Assembly (NCBI RefSeq): GCF_000745315.1 | Contig: NZ_JQNQ01000001.1 | Span: forward strand, 434,001-498,000 | Reading direction: 5' to 3' | Source of the DNA: Salegentibacter sp. Hel_I_6 | Lineage (GTDB): Bacteria > Bacteroidota > Bacteroidia > Flavobacteriales > Flavobacteriaceae | Length of the DNA: 64,000 nucleotides | Shown: positions 16,664-24,650 of the stretch, piece after piece | How the letters are laid out: every line of letters starts with the position of its first letter | Position numbering within the stretch: position 1 is the first letter of the stretch | Program-made: the position numbers and the translations under genes | Notes under the pieces: generated by a model | Seen by the model: the letters and a program-made list of their open reading frames with translations, nothing else | What the model was told of the DNA's origin: nothing | Databases searched by the model: none

Positions 16664-17994
16664 TGCTCAACTTCTTTAAATCCTTATATTTAAACCAACG
16701 GTTTTTTTATGCGATATCCGGCATCGCTGTGCTTTTTCTATTTTCTTATTTTATTGACTTTCTTTTCGGAATAACCTGGATCTTAAGCCTCCTGCTTTTA
16801 TTTTTATTTCTTGCCGATTTGGTGAGTCTTTATAAGAAAAACAAGATAAATGCCGAAAGAATACTTCCGCAGAAATTCTCGAATTCCGATGAAAACGAAG
16901 TAGAAATAATTCTGGAAAATAATTACGGATTTTCTGTTAATGCTGAAATTATAGATGAAATTCCCATACAATTTCAGAAGCGGGATTTTTTAAAGAAGCT
17001 AAAAATTCCAGCCGGTGCTACTGAAAAGTTCAGCTATTTTTTAAGACCGGTGAAGCGCGGTGAATATTTCTTCGGAAAACTGAATATTTACACGTTTACT
17101 AAAATTGGATTGGTAAAAAGAAGGTCAGTTTTTGGGAACAAGCAAATGCTAAAAGTATATCCCTCTTTTATCCAAATGAAAAAACTGGATTTTTTAGCTA
17201 TAGATAACCGTTTATCCCAATCTGGCTTAAAAAAAATACGCCGAATTGGACATACTATGGAATTTGAGCAAATTAAGGAGTACGTGCCGGGAGACGATGT
17301 GCGAACCATAAACTGGAAAGCCACCGCCAAACAAGGTGATCTCATGGTGAATCAGTTTCAGGATGAAAAAGCACAGCCAATTTATTCTATAATAGATACC
17401 GGCCGAGTGATGAAAATGCCTTTTAATAGCTTGAGTTTACTTGATTATGCAATTAACAGTAGCCTGGCTTTTTCTAATATCGCACTAAAGAAAAAGGATA
17501 AAGTTGGTTTAATTTCTTTTTCATCGAAAATTGAAAGTATCCTAAAGGCAAACGCAAAATTGAGCCAGTTGCAACTAATAATGGAACGCCTGTATAATAT
17601 CAACACGCAATTCCCAGATTCAGATTTTAGTATGCTTTACAGCAATTTGCGTAAAAAAATTACACAGCGGAGCTTACTATTGTTATACACCAATTTTGAG
17701 CATATTTCAGCTTTAAAAAGGCAGCTTCCTTATTTAAAAGCAATTAATAAAAAACATGTTTTAGTCGTGATTTTCTTTGAAAATACCGAGATGGATAAAA
17801 TTGTAGAAAGTAATCCAGATAATACAACAGATATGGCTCACCAGGTAATTGCAGAAAGCTTTGTGCACGATAAAAAACTAATGGCAGCTGAATTGCGAAA
17901 ACACGGCATTAATACATTACTCACTAAACCCAAAGATTTAAGTATTAATACCATTAATAAGTACCTGGAAATTAAAGCCCGTGGGATACTCTAA
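16663..17994 (+). CDS. DUF58 domain protein, MoxR partner
   Basis: The 443-residue protein has two N-terminal membrane helices (residues 14-55), a beta-rich middle, and the DUF58 signature YVPGDDVRTINWKATAK (about residues 205-221). The C-terminal 200 residues correspond to a von Willebrand A-like fold, but the expected metal-binding DxSxS is IDTGR, so the MIDAS site looks incomplete. Translation starts at GTG (16663-16665), overlapping the last base of the moxR TAG. It closes the operon; no clear terminator follows within the next 200 bases. Confidence 0.93.
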   Translation: MLNFFKSLYLNQRFFYAISGIAVLFLFSYFIDFLFGITWILSLLLLFLFLADLVSLYKKNKINAERILPQKFSNSDENEVEIILENNYGFSVNAEIIDEIPIQFQKRDFLKKLKIPAGATEKFSYFLRPVKRGEYFFGKLNIYTFTKIGLVKRRSVFGNKQMLKVYPSFIQMKKLDFLAIDNRLSQSGLKKIRRIGHTMEFEQIKEYVPGDDVRTINWKATAKQGDLMVNQFQDEKAQPIYSIIDTGRVMKMPFNSLSLLDYAINSSLAFSNIALKKKDKVGLISFSSKIESILKANAKLSQLQLIMERLYNINTQFPDSDFSMLYSNLRKKITQRSLLLLYTNFEHISALKRQLPYLKAINKKHVLVVIFFENTEMDKIVESNPDNTTDMAHQVIAESFVHDKKLMAAELRKHGINTLLTKPKDLSINTINKYLEIKARGIL

Positions 17995-18192
17995 ATTCCT
18001 GAATTTTCAGCACTTCATTCCTCATCAAAGTTTATTCGTTAGTTGAACAAGCATATTACATTGCAAGTTACTTTTTAGACTAGAAAAGAATGCACTTAAA
18101 AGTAAGCATGAAATTAATTTTCCGAAGTAAATTCCAGTCAATTTTAAATAGATAAAATCATATTAAATTTAAATTAGAATAGAAAAAACTAA

Positions 18193-18200
18193 TACATTTG
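18193..18200 (+). promoter_or_regulatory. -7 promoter box for oxyR
   Basis: TACATTTG matches the Bacteroidota -7 consensus 24 bases before the oxyR ATG. No clear -33 element is visible in the AT-rich upstream sequence. Confidence 0.6.
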
Positions 18201-18224
18201 TAGTAACAATAAGGCTTCAATTTT

Positions 18225-19181
18225 ATGACTATTACTCAACTGCATTATGTGTTGGCCGTTGCCGAACATAAAAATTTCACTAAAGCAGCGCAAAAGGTTT
18301 TTGTAACCCAGCCTACGCTAAGTATGCAAATACAAAAACTGGAAGAAGAACTGGACGTACAGATCTTTGACAGAACAAAAAAACCTATTCAGCTTACTGA
18401 AACGGGACAAAAGATCGTGCAACAAGCCAGGAATATTGTAAATGAAAGTGACCGAATTAAAGATATTGTAGATCAACAAAAAGGTTTTGTAGGCGGCGTT
18501 TTTAAATTAGGTGTAATTCCAACGGTTATGCCTACTTTATTACCGATGTTTATTAATAATTTTATCAAAAAATATCCTAAAGTAAAGCTCAAGATAGAAG
18601 AGTTAAATACCGAAGCTATTATTGAACGTTTGCGAGAAGGACATTTAGACGCTGCGATTGCTGCTACTCCTTTAGAATTACAGGGAATTAAAGAAAGTGT
18701 TCTTTACTATGAGCCTTTTGTAGGTTATATTCCAAATATGCACCGACTCCATAATAATGAAAAGATTGAAGTTAATGATCTTGATATTGATGACATGCTG
18801 CTCTTAGAAGACGGGCATTGTTTTAAGGATGGAATTATAAACCTCTGTAAATCTTCCAGAAGTTATGATGAAGACCATTTTCAACTGGAAAGCGGAAGTT
18901 TTGAAACTTTAATAAAATTGGCCAATGAAGGTCTTGGAATGACGCTTCTACCCTATTTACACACACTGGATATCAAAGATTCTGAAAAGAAAAATTTAAG
19001 AATGTTTAAAGATCCTGTACCCGCGAGAGAGGTTAGTCTTATCTACAACCGCAGCGAATTAAAAATGCAAATTATTGAAGCAATAAGAAGTACCATAGCT
19101 GGTGTAGTTAAAGGAGCTATTGCTTTTCATAATGTAAATATTATAAGCCCTTTAAACAAGAAAAAAGAGTTTCAGGAATAA
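18225..19181 (+). CDS. oxyR: LysR-family hydrogen peroxide sensor OxyR
   Basis: The 318-residue LysR regulator has an N-terminal winged helix-turn-helix (residues 1-60, NFTKAAQKVFVTQPTLSMQI) and a two-lobe sensor domain. EDGHCFKDGIINLC places cysteines at residues 199 and 208, the same positions and spacing as the peroxide-reactive disulfide pair of E. coli OxyR. The TPLELQGIKESVLYYEPF region also fits. It should activate catalase, peroxiredoxin and Dps genes when oxidised; none of those is in this window, though two methionine sulfoxide reductases are 20 kb away. It is monocistronic, with its own promoter and terminator. Confidence 0.95.
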   Translation: MTITQLHYVLAVAEHKNFTKAAQKVFVTQPTLSMQIQKLEEELDVQIFDRTKKPIQLTETGQKIVQQARNIVNESDRIKDIVDQQKGFVGGVFKLGVIPTVMPTLLPMFINNFIKKYPKVKLKIEELNTEAIIERLREGHLDAAIAATPLELQGIKESVLYYEPFVGYIPNMHRLHNNEKIEVNDLDIDDMLLLEDGHCFKDGIINLCKSSRSYDEDHFQLESGSFETLIKLANEGLGMTLLPYLHTLDIKDSEKKNLRMFKDPVPAREVSLIYNRSELKMQIIEAIRSTIAGVVKGAIAFHNVNIISPLNKKKEFQE

Positions 19182-19209
19182 TGAGAATCAGTGAGATTCA
19201 ATAAAAAAA

Positions 19210-19233
19210 GCGGCCCGAAAGCCGCTTTTTTTT
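19210..19233 (+). terminator. intrinsic terminator of oxyR (probably bidirectional)
   Basis: GCGGC (19210-19214) and GCCGC (19221-19225) pair around CCGAAA, followed by eight T on the plus strand and preceded by seven A, so it also serves the minus-strand gene ending at 19232. Confidence 0.9.
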
Positions 19234-19429
19234 ATGTATTTAAAAGAATTAAACATTGGTTAAGTTCCGGATTTTGGCGTGTTAAGGCTATTATCCAGAT
19301 ACGAAGTTCCTCTATCTCATGAGGTAAAAGTCGCTGAAGTGCTTTTTTCACTTCTCTGCAAAACAGGCTTGGATCAAAACTGACTTTATCAAGAACAGTT
19401 TTGGTGTATTCAAACATCGCTCGCGCCAT
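19232..19429 (-). CDS. conserved-looking small protein, 65 residues
   Basis: A short cytosolic protein, MARAMFEYTKTVLDKVSFD at the N-terminus and RLLPHEIEELRIWI in the middle. It is predicted all helical with no signal peptide or membrane segment. I recall similar small proteins across Bacteroidota but no function. It is likely real because it has an ATG, ends exactly at the shared terminator and has no competing frame. It is convergent with oxyR and separate from the AIM24 gene on the same strand. Confidence 0.7.
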   Translation of the reverse strand: MARAMFEYTKTVLDKVSFDPSLFCREVKKALQRLLPHEIEELRIWIIALTRQNPELNQCLILLNT

Positions 19430-19564
19430 AATTTGAAGGATTTAAATTAGAAGTTAGTTTATAAAAAGAGTAGAGATTTATAATAGGCTATAGTGTTTTT
19501 TAAAACCTCCTAAATATACTAAAATATTCTCGATCCATTTATAATTCACAACTGTTTAACACAT

Positions 19565-20365
19565 CTAAAATCTGCGATCTCCACTAATCACATCTCCCAA
19601 ACCGCCAAGGATGCTTCCTTCCCCTTTATCTTTGCCTCCACCCTGAGGTGCCGCCTGCCAAATTCGGTTCGCCAATCGGCTAAAAGGTAGGGATTGCACG
19701 TACACGGTTCCCGGGCCGGTAAGTGTTGCGAAAAATAATCCTTCACCACCAAAAATGGTATTTTTTATTCCACCTACAAATTCAATATCATAATTTATAT
19801 CCTGGGTAAACCCAATAATACAACCTGTATCAATTTTCAATTTTTCTCCGGGAGATAATTCTTTTCTAGCCATAGTACCGCCGGCGTGAACAAAAGCCAT
19901 CCCATCACCTTCCAGCTTTTGCATAATAAAGCCTTCACCACCAAAAAATCCGCGGCCTAGTTTTCTACTAAATTCCATCCCAACTGAAACCCCCTTCGCC
20001 GCACACAAAAAAGCATCTTTCTGGCAAATAAATTTGTTGCCATAACGGGTAAGATCTATAGGAATAATTTTACCGGGATAAGGTGAAGCAAAACTAATAC
20101 GCTTTTTCCCCTGAATTTCATTGCTGAAAATTGTCATAAAAAGGCTTTCCCCGGTAAGTAAACGTTTTCCGGCTCCCAAAACTCTACCCAGAAAACCTTC
20201 ATTTTCTTTAGAACCATCGCCAAAAATTGTGTCCATTCTAATCCCGTCATCCATCATCATAAAATTGCCTGCTTCAGCAATTACGGCTTCCTTAGGGTCT
20301 AGTTCCAATTCTACATATTGCATCTCTTCCCCAAATATCTGGTAATCTATTTCATGTGCATTCAT
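19565..20365 (-). CDS. AIM24 / TIGR00266 family protein
   Basis: The 266-residue protein (from ATG 20363-20365) is a Gly-rich beta-barrel-like AIM24 member: LDPKEAVIAEAGNFMMMDDG, FSRKLGRGFFGGEGFIMQKL, FVHAGGTMARKELSPGE, FGGEGLFFATLTGPG. The C-terminal tail PQGGGKDKGEGSILGGLG is low complexity. The bacterial family is conserved but without a proven role; yeast Aim24 is a mitochondrial inner-membrane organiser. The chosen start overlaps the stop of the upstream DUF4442 gene as ATGA, so the two are coupled. An earlier in-frame ATG would lie inside that gene and add nine residues. Confidence 0.92.
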   Translation of the reverse strand: MNAHEIDYQIFGEEMQYVELELDPKEAVIAEAGNFMMMDDGIRMDTIFGDGSKENEGFLGRVLGAGKRLLTGESLFMTIFSNEIQGKKRISFASPYPGKIIPIDLTRYGNKFICQKDAFLCAAKGVSVGMEFSRKLGRGFFGGEGFIMQKLEGDGMAFVHAGGTMARKELSPGEKLKIDTGCIIGFTQDINYDIEFVGGIKNTIFGGEGLFFATLTGPGTVYVQSLPFSRLANRIWQAAPQGGGKDKGEGSILGGLGDVISGDRRF

Positions 20366-20823
20366 AATTTTTGTTTTGCTCTTATGGTCCATTCAAATTC
20401 AAAAACGGCTACCTGCTCGCCGGTTTCGTTTATTCCGGTAGATTTCATCCAAAAGGTTTGTCCTTCTCCGGTTGTAAGAGTTTCTTTTATAGCTTCATCT
20501 ATTAAATGACCATCGTAACAATAAAAGCTGATCTTTCCTGTAGCTTTTTTGGTGAATTTAGCACGGTTTTGAGCCACTAACATAGAAATCTTTCTATTAC
20601 ATTTCTGAATTTTCCCCATCACTAAAGCTCCGGTACTTAATTCTGCTGCCATAGCCTGCACGGCAAAATACATACTTTTAAAAGGATTCTGATTAATCCA
20701 GGTATGCTTTACAGTAACCTTACAGGTATTTTCTTCAAATTCGTTTACCCGAACGCCGCAAAGCCAGGCGCTAGGTAGTTTTAGCATTAGAAATTTATTG
20801 AGTTTGCTTTTATTTAATGTCAT
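20362..20823 (-). CDS. DUF4442 (hotdog-fold, YiiD/PaaI-like) protein
   Basis: From ATG 20821-20823 the protein has 153 residues. It has the hotdog-type pattern of DUF4442: LPSAWLCGVRVNEFEENTC, then NPFKSMYFAVQAMAAELSTGALVM, and a beta-rich C-terminus. The position equivalent to the PaaI active site lacks an obvious Asp/Glu dyad apart from AAELS. Such proteins bind acyl-CoA or related thioesters. An upstream TTG could extend it by 11 residues. It forms a two-gene operon with the AIM24 gene through an ATGA overlap. Confidence 0.88.
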   Translation of the reverse strand: MTLNKSKLNKFLMLKLPSAWLCGVRVNEFEENTCKVTVKHTWINQNPFKSMYFAVQAMAAELSTGALVMGKIQKCNRKISMLVAQNRAKFTKKATGKISFYCYDGHLIDEAIKETLTTGEGQTFWMKSTGINETGEQVAVFEFEWTIRAKQKL

Positions 20824-20916
20824 TATAAAGGGTTTGTTTTTATTAAATGTATTCAATTTAATTAATATGACTTCAGAAATTATTTCATAAAAATATGTTA
20901 AATTTTAGTACTATGC

Positions 20917-20949
20917 TTTGCAAAATACCTTCTTTTAGATATATATTTG
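20917..20949 (+). promoter_or_regulatory. promoter of the DUF4870-PadR-PspC operon
   Basis: TTTG at 20917-20920 and TATATTTG at 20942-20949 are 21 bases apart, matching the Bacteroidota -33/-7 layout. The ATG follows at 20969. A PadR autoregulatory site would be expected near here, but I see no convincing long palindrome. Confidence 0.65.
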
Positions 20950-20968
20950 TAATATAAATTATTAGGTT

Positions 20969-21505
20969 ATGAACTCAAATATAGTAAAAGAAGAAAAAAC
21001 ACTGGCCACGATCTTACATTTATCGGTCTTTAGCAAGTTTATTATTCCATTTGGGAATTTTATTTTTCCGCTAATATTATGGCTTACTAAAAAGGAAAAA
21101 CCATTTATAGATGATCACGGCAGAAGAGCAATTAATTTCCAGATTAGTCTCTTTTTATATACCGTTTTGATAGTGGCTACAGGAATTGCTATTATTCTTT
21201 TCCAGGCAATACGTTTAGATGCGCAGTTTCCTTTTGTAATAGGACCCGATCAATTTTATATAGACGAAATGGGACAGGCTATTTCTATAGTCATCACTAT
21301 TACTGTATTTGCCATTCTACTCTCTGCCTTATTTATTCTTGAACTTTTTGCAGTAATAAGCGCGAGTATAAAAGCCAGTAATGGAGAAAATTACTCTTTT
21401 CCTTTAAGTATTAATTTTATTGGAAAAAATTCAGATCATCATCATATTAACCATCAACAATCAAAAAATGAACAGTTTAACAACCCTCAAAATCAAACGC
21501 TATGA
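20969..21505 (+). CDS. DUF4870 domain membrane protein
   Basis: The 178-residue protein shows the DUF4870 pattern: ATILHLSVFSKFIIPFGNFI, then PLILWLTKKEKPFIDDHGRR and INFQISLFLYTVL, with three to four membrane segments and a His/Gln/Asn-rich C-terminal tail. The family has no proven activity and commonly occurs near PspC genes in Bacteroidota. It is the first gene of a four-gene operon with PadR, PspC and a tiny peptide, and its stop overlaps the PadR ATG (ATGA). Confidence 0.9.
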   Translation: MNSNIVKEEKTLATILHLSVFSKFIIPFGNFIFPLILWLTKKEKPFIDDHGRRAINFQISLFLYTVLIVATGIAIILFQAIRLDAQFPFVIGPDQFYIDEMGQAISIVITITVFAILLSALFILELFAVISASIKASNGENYSFPLSINFIGKNSDHHHINHQQSKNEQFNNPQNQTL

Positions 21506-21846
21506 AGATAGAAAACACCAAGGCTCAAATGCGTAAAGGTGTTCTGGAGTACTGTATTCTTTCGGTATTAAAAGACGAAGATGCGTATGTAGCAGAAATA
21601 CTGGACACCCTTAAAGACGCCAAATTACTGGTGGTTGAAGGCACTATTTATCCTTTATTAACCAGGTTAAAGAATGCAGGATTACTCAGTTATCGCTGGG
21701 AAGAATCTAGCAGCGGACCACCAAGAAAATATTATGGCCTTACCGATACCGGCAAACTCTTTCTAAAAGAACTTACCGGTACATGGAACGAACTCCAAAC
21801 CGCTGTAAATGTTGTAACCAATCAAAAAAACAGGAATCATGAATAA
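21502..21846 (+). CDS. PadR-family transcriptional regulator
   Basis: The 114-residue protein is a compact PadR regulator: GVLEYCILSVLKDEDAYVAEI, then LVVEGTIYPLLTRLKNAGLLS as the recognition helix and wing, and GPPRKYYGLTDTGK. It lacks the long C-terminal dimer arm and belongs to the short class. PadR proteins usually repress their own operon until a membrane or phenolic signal arrives. The start overlaps the DUF4870 stop, and its end overlaps the PspC start by eight bases, so it probably controls this operon. Confidence 0.95.
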   Translation: MKIENTKAQMRKGVLEYCILSVLKDEDAYVAEILDTLKDAKLLVVEGTIYPLLTRLKNAGLLSYRWEESSSGPPRKYYGLTDTGKLFLKELTGTWNELQTAVNVVTNQKNRNHE

Positions 21847-23584
21847 GACAGTAAATATAAACCTTGCCGGTGTATTCTTTCATATAGACGAAGACGCATA
21901 TGCCAAATTGCAGCACTATCTTGATGCCATAAAACGCTCTTTCACTAATACCCAGGGTAAAGATGAAATTATAGCAGATATTGAAGCTCGTATTGCTGAA
22001 TTGTTCAATGAGAAGAAAAAAGACGACCGCCAGGTTATCGGCTTGAAAGAAGTTGAAGAAGTAATCGCTATCATGGGGCAACCCGAAGATTATATGGTAG
22101 ATGAAGAGATCTTTGAAGATGAACCAGAATATACAAAAACCACAAAGTCTTCATCAGGAAAACAATTATTTAGGGATACCGAACATTCTTATGTAGGAGG
22201 TGTTTCTTCTGGACTGGGACATTATTTAGGGATAGATTTTATTTGGGTACGTATACTTTGGATATTACTTACCGTTTTTTCCAGTGGTGCGTTTATTCTT
22301 ATTTACATTGCCCTTTGGATCTTTGTACCAGAAGCTAAAACTACGGCCGATAAACTCGCAATGCGTGGTGAGGAGGTAACCATTAGTAATATTGAAAAAA
22401 AGATTCGTGAGGGTTTTGATAATGTTACCGGGAAGGTGAAGGATGTAGATTACCAGAAATACGGTAACCAAGCTAAAACCGGTGCAACCTCTGCAGCTAC
22501 AGCGATAGGTGATGTCATCACATTTATCTTAAAGGTTTTTGTAAAATTAATTGGAATTCTACTAGTTCTTGTTGCTGGTTCTGCACTCATAGGTCTATTC
22601 ATTGGAATGTTTACCGTAGGTACATTTGGACTTATAGATGCACCCTGGAGTAGTTATGTAGATATGGCCGTTAGTGGAGCACCACTATGGTTATTATGGC
22701 TCTTGAGTTTCTTATTAGTGGGTATCCCCTTTTTCTTCCTATTCATACTAGGATTAAAAATCCTGGTAGGTCGTTTAAGGTCTATTGGAACTCCGGCAAA
22801 ACTGGTTTTACTGGGACTTTGGTTGTTGGCACTCATCGGTGCGGCGGTAATAGGAATTCAGCAAGCCACCCATCGCGCTTTTGATGGTGAGCAGGTTAAT
22901 TTAGAAACGCTCCCCATAACAGCAAATGATACGTTATACTTGGGAATGCAGGGAAATTCCAGTTTTTCATCAAGTATTTACAGAAGTACCGATTTTAAAA
23001 TTAAATATGACGATAATGATCAAAAGGTTCTCTATAGTTCTAATGTTCGTTTAATTGTGAAACCAACCAAAGATTCCCTTGCTAAACTGGAAATAGTAAA
23101 GTCGGCGGAAGGTAAAGATTACAAAGAAGCAAAAGAACGTGCTCAAAATATAGATTACGGCACCAGTTTCAGCGGAAATGAATTATTACTGAATAGTTTT
23201 TTCATATCAGCCACAAAGTATAAGTACCGTGACCAAAAGGTGAAACTTACTCTATATCTACCCGAGGGAACTACCTTATTTGCTGATGAAAATACCAATA
23301 GTTTTCATCGAAATACTGATTATTGGGGAGATATTTTAATAGATGGTGACGAAGAAAAATTCTTAAAGATTACTGAAGATGGAGCCATTTGTGAAGATTG
23401 CCCAATTGAGGAATGGGATAGTGAGAGTGAAGATGAATGGAATGAAGATGGGGATTTTAATGCGAGAATTAATTCCGGTGATGAAGAAGTGAATATTCAA
23501 ATTAATCGGCGAGGTGTAACGGTAGATAAAAAACCGGTAGAAAATAATTATAAAGATGAGAGGAATGAAAATGAGGAGTTATGA
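21839..23584 (+). CDS. PspC domain protein with N-terminal HAAS-like region and C-terminal beta domain
   Basis: The 581-residue protein has three parts. Residues 1-100 form a helical HAAS-like region (YLDAIKRSFTNTQGKDEI, EIIADIEARIAELF) that usually accompanies PadR. Residues 110-175 form the PspC domain (FRDTEHSYVGGVSSGLGHYL and the hydrophobic stretch after it). Four further membrane helices extend to about residue 345. The remaining 235 residues are exported beta-rich sequence resembling DUF2807/DUF4097 domains, ending in a highly acidic tail. PspC senses inner-membrane stress in proteobacteria. The coupling to a 47-residue downstream peptide (ATGA) and to PadR suggests a regulated envelope-stress unit. 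Confidence 0.93.
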   Translation: MNKTVNINLAGVFFHIDEDAYAKLQHYLDAIKRSFTNTQGKDEIIADIEARIAELFNEKKKDDRQVIGLKEVEEVIAIMGQPEDYMVDEEIFEDEPEYTKTTKSSSGKQLFRDTEHSYVGGVSSGLGHYLGIDFIWVRILWILLTVFSSGAFILIYIALWIFVPEAKTTADKLAMRGEEVTISNIEKKIREGFDNVTGKVKDVDYQKYGNQAKTGATSAATAIGDVITFILKVFVKLIGILLVLVAGSALIGLFIGMFTVGTFGLIDAPWSSYVDMAVSGAPLWLLWLLSFLLVGIPFFFLFILGLKILVGRLRSIGTPAKLVLLGLWLLALIGAAVIGIQQATHRAFDGEQVNLETLPITANDTLYLGMQGNSSFSSSIYRSTDFKIKYDDNDQKVLYSSNVRLIVKPTKDSLAKLEIVKSAEGKDYKEAKERAQNIDYGTSFSGNELLLNSFFISATKYKYRDQKVKLTLYLPEGTTLFADENTNSFHRNTDYWGDILIDGDEEKFLKITEDGAICEDCPIEEWDSESEDEWNEDGDFNARINSGDEEVNIQINRRGVTVDKKPVENNYKDERNENEEL

Positions 23585-23724
23585 TACAAATTATCTTACA
23601 ATTACTGCTGGTAGTCTTTCCGTTAGGAGAGCCAGTGGTTGAAAACGATGACCTGGTTAAAGAATACATAGAATGTCATAAAGTATTAGCCAAAAAATGT
23701 GTGGTAGCTACCTACGAATGCTAA
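23581..23724 (+). CDS. 47-residue cysteine-bearing peptide coupled to PspC
   Basis: The ATG overlaps the pspC stop (ATGA). The peptide begins with a hydrophobic segment MIQIILQLLLVVFPLGEP, then an acidic-to-basic part ending in YIECHKVLAKKCVVATYEC, with three Cys. The arrangement, a short signal-like helix then three Cys, suggests an exported or membrane-tethered peptide with a disulfide. It ends ten bases before a terminator, so it is the last gene of the operon. I know no family for it. The coupling, the complete frame with stop and the terminator position support it as real. Confidence 0.65.
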   Translation: MIQIILQLLLVVFPLGEPVVENDDLVKEYIECHKVLAKKCVVATYEC

Positions 23725-23733
23725 CCAACTCTT

Positions 23734-23758
23734 AAAGCCTCCAAAATGGGGGCTTTTT
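23734..23758 (+). terminator. terminator of the PspC operon
   Basis: AAAGCCTCC and GGGGGCTTT pair with one G-T wobble around AAAAT, followed by T residues. It lies nine bases past the 47-residue peptide stop. Confidence 0.85.
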
Positions 23759-23760
23759 AG

Positions 23761-23768
23761 TATATTTG
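23761..23768 (+). promoter_or_regulatory. -7 promoter box of the head-GIN lipoprotein gene
   Basis: TATATTTG lies directly after the PspC terminator, 19 bases before the ATG at 23788. No -33 TTG is visible within the preceding terminator. Confidence 0.6.
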
Positions 23769-23787
23769 TGATAAACACTCATTTTAT

Positions 23788-24606
23788 ATGAAAAAAATAA
23801 TACTCTTACTAAGCATCCTAATGGCTTTTAGCTGTGGCGCAAAAAAAGTAAAAGGAAGCCGAAATGTAACTACTGAAAAAACACGCTTATTAGATTTCCA
23901 TAGTATAGACATAGCTGGTGATTTTGAAGTAACCCTCAAAAAAGGATCTACCGGAATGATCGAGGTTGAAGCCGATGATAATTTGCACCGTATTATAAGA
24001 GGTGAAGTGGTAGACCAGGTTTTATACTTAAAACCGACTAAAAAAATAGGAAAAAGTAAATCTCAGGAAATTACAATTACCTTTCCTGAGAACCTTCAAA
24101 ACATAACGGTTTCAGAAAATATTGAACTCGCATCAGCCGAGGAACTGTATACAGAAAATCTCAAAATTACAACAGCGGACGACGCTGAAGTTTATCTCAC
24201 TATAACTGCCACTAAATTTGACCTTTTTAATGGTGGAAAGTCTGATGTAGAATTAAACCTTACTGCAGAAGATGCATATTTTCAATTGAACGAATCTAGT
24301 GAGATTAAAGCCCTGGTAAACGCACCAAAATTCAAGGTTGATATTTATGAGAAAGCCAAAGCTAGAATCGAAGGAGAAGTAGACGATTTACAACTACGCT
24401 CAGAACATTCTACCAAATTTGATGGTAGAAGATTAACTGCGCGAACCGCAGTCGTAACAGCTGAAGGTAAATCTAAAAACGAGCTTGAAGTACTGGAAAC
24501 ACTCACACTAACTGCTAAAAATAGAAGTGAAATAGAACTTTATGGAAATCCAAAAGTCAATTTGGAAGAATTTTCAGAAAAAGCGGTACTCGCGAAAAAG
24601 GATTAA
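23788..24606 (+). CDS. DUF2807 (head-GIN domain) lipoprotein
   Basis: The 272-residue protein has a lipobox LMAFSC (Cys16). The mature part is beta-rich in the head-GIN pattern: LLDFHSIDIAGDFEVTLKKG, then repeated short strands with ITFPENLQNITVSENI, and a C-terminal region of about 20-residue repeats. DUF2807 folds as a right-handed beta-helix or prism and is presumed to be surface adhesive. It follows the PspC operon terminator on its own promoter, yet the last part of the PspC protein resembles it. A second family member is at 34413. The small Lys-rich lipoprotein follows 44 bases later. Confidence 0.92.
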   Translation: MKKIILLLSILMAFSCGAKKVKGSRNVTTEKTRLLDFHSIDIAGDFEVTLKKGSTGMIEVEADDNLHRIIRGEVVDQVLYLKPTKKIGKSKSQEITITFPENLQNITVSENIELASAEELYTENLKITTADDAEVYLTITATKFDLFNGGKSDVELNLTAEDAYFQLNESSEIKALVNAPKFKVDIYEKAKARIEGEVDDLQLRSEHSTKFDGRRLTARTAVVTAEGKSKNELEVLETLTLTAKNRSEIELYGNPKVNLEEFSEKAVLAKKD

Positions 24607-24650
24607 TATTTTTCGCTACATTTAATCTACTAATCAAAACACCTTTTACT

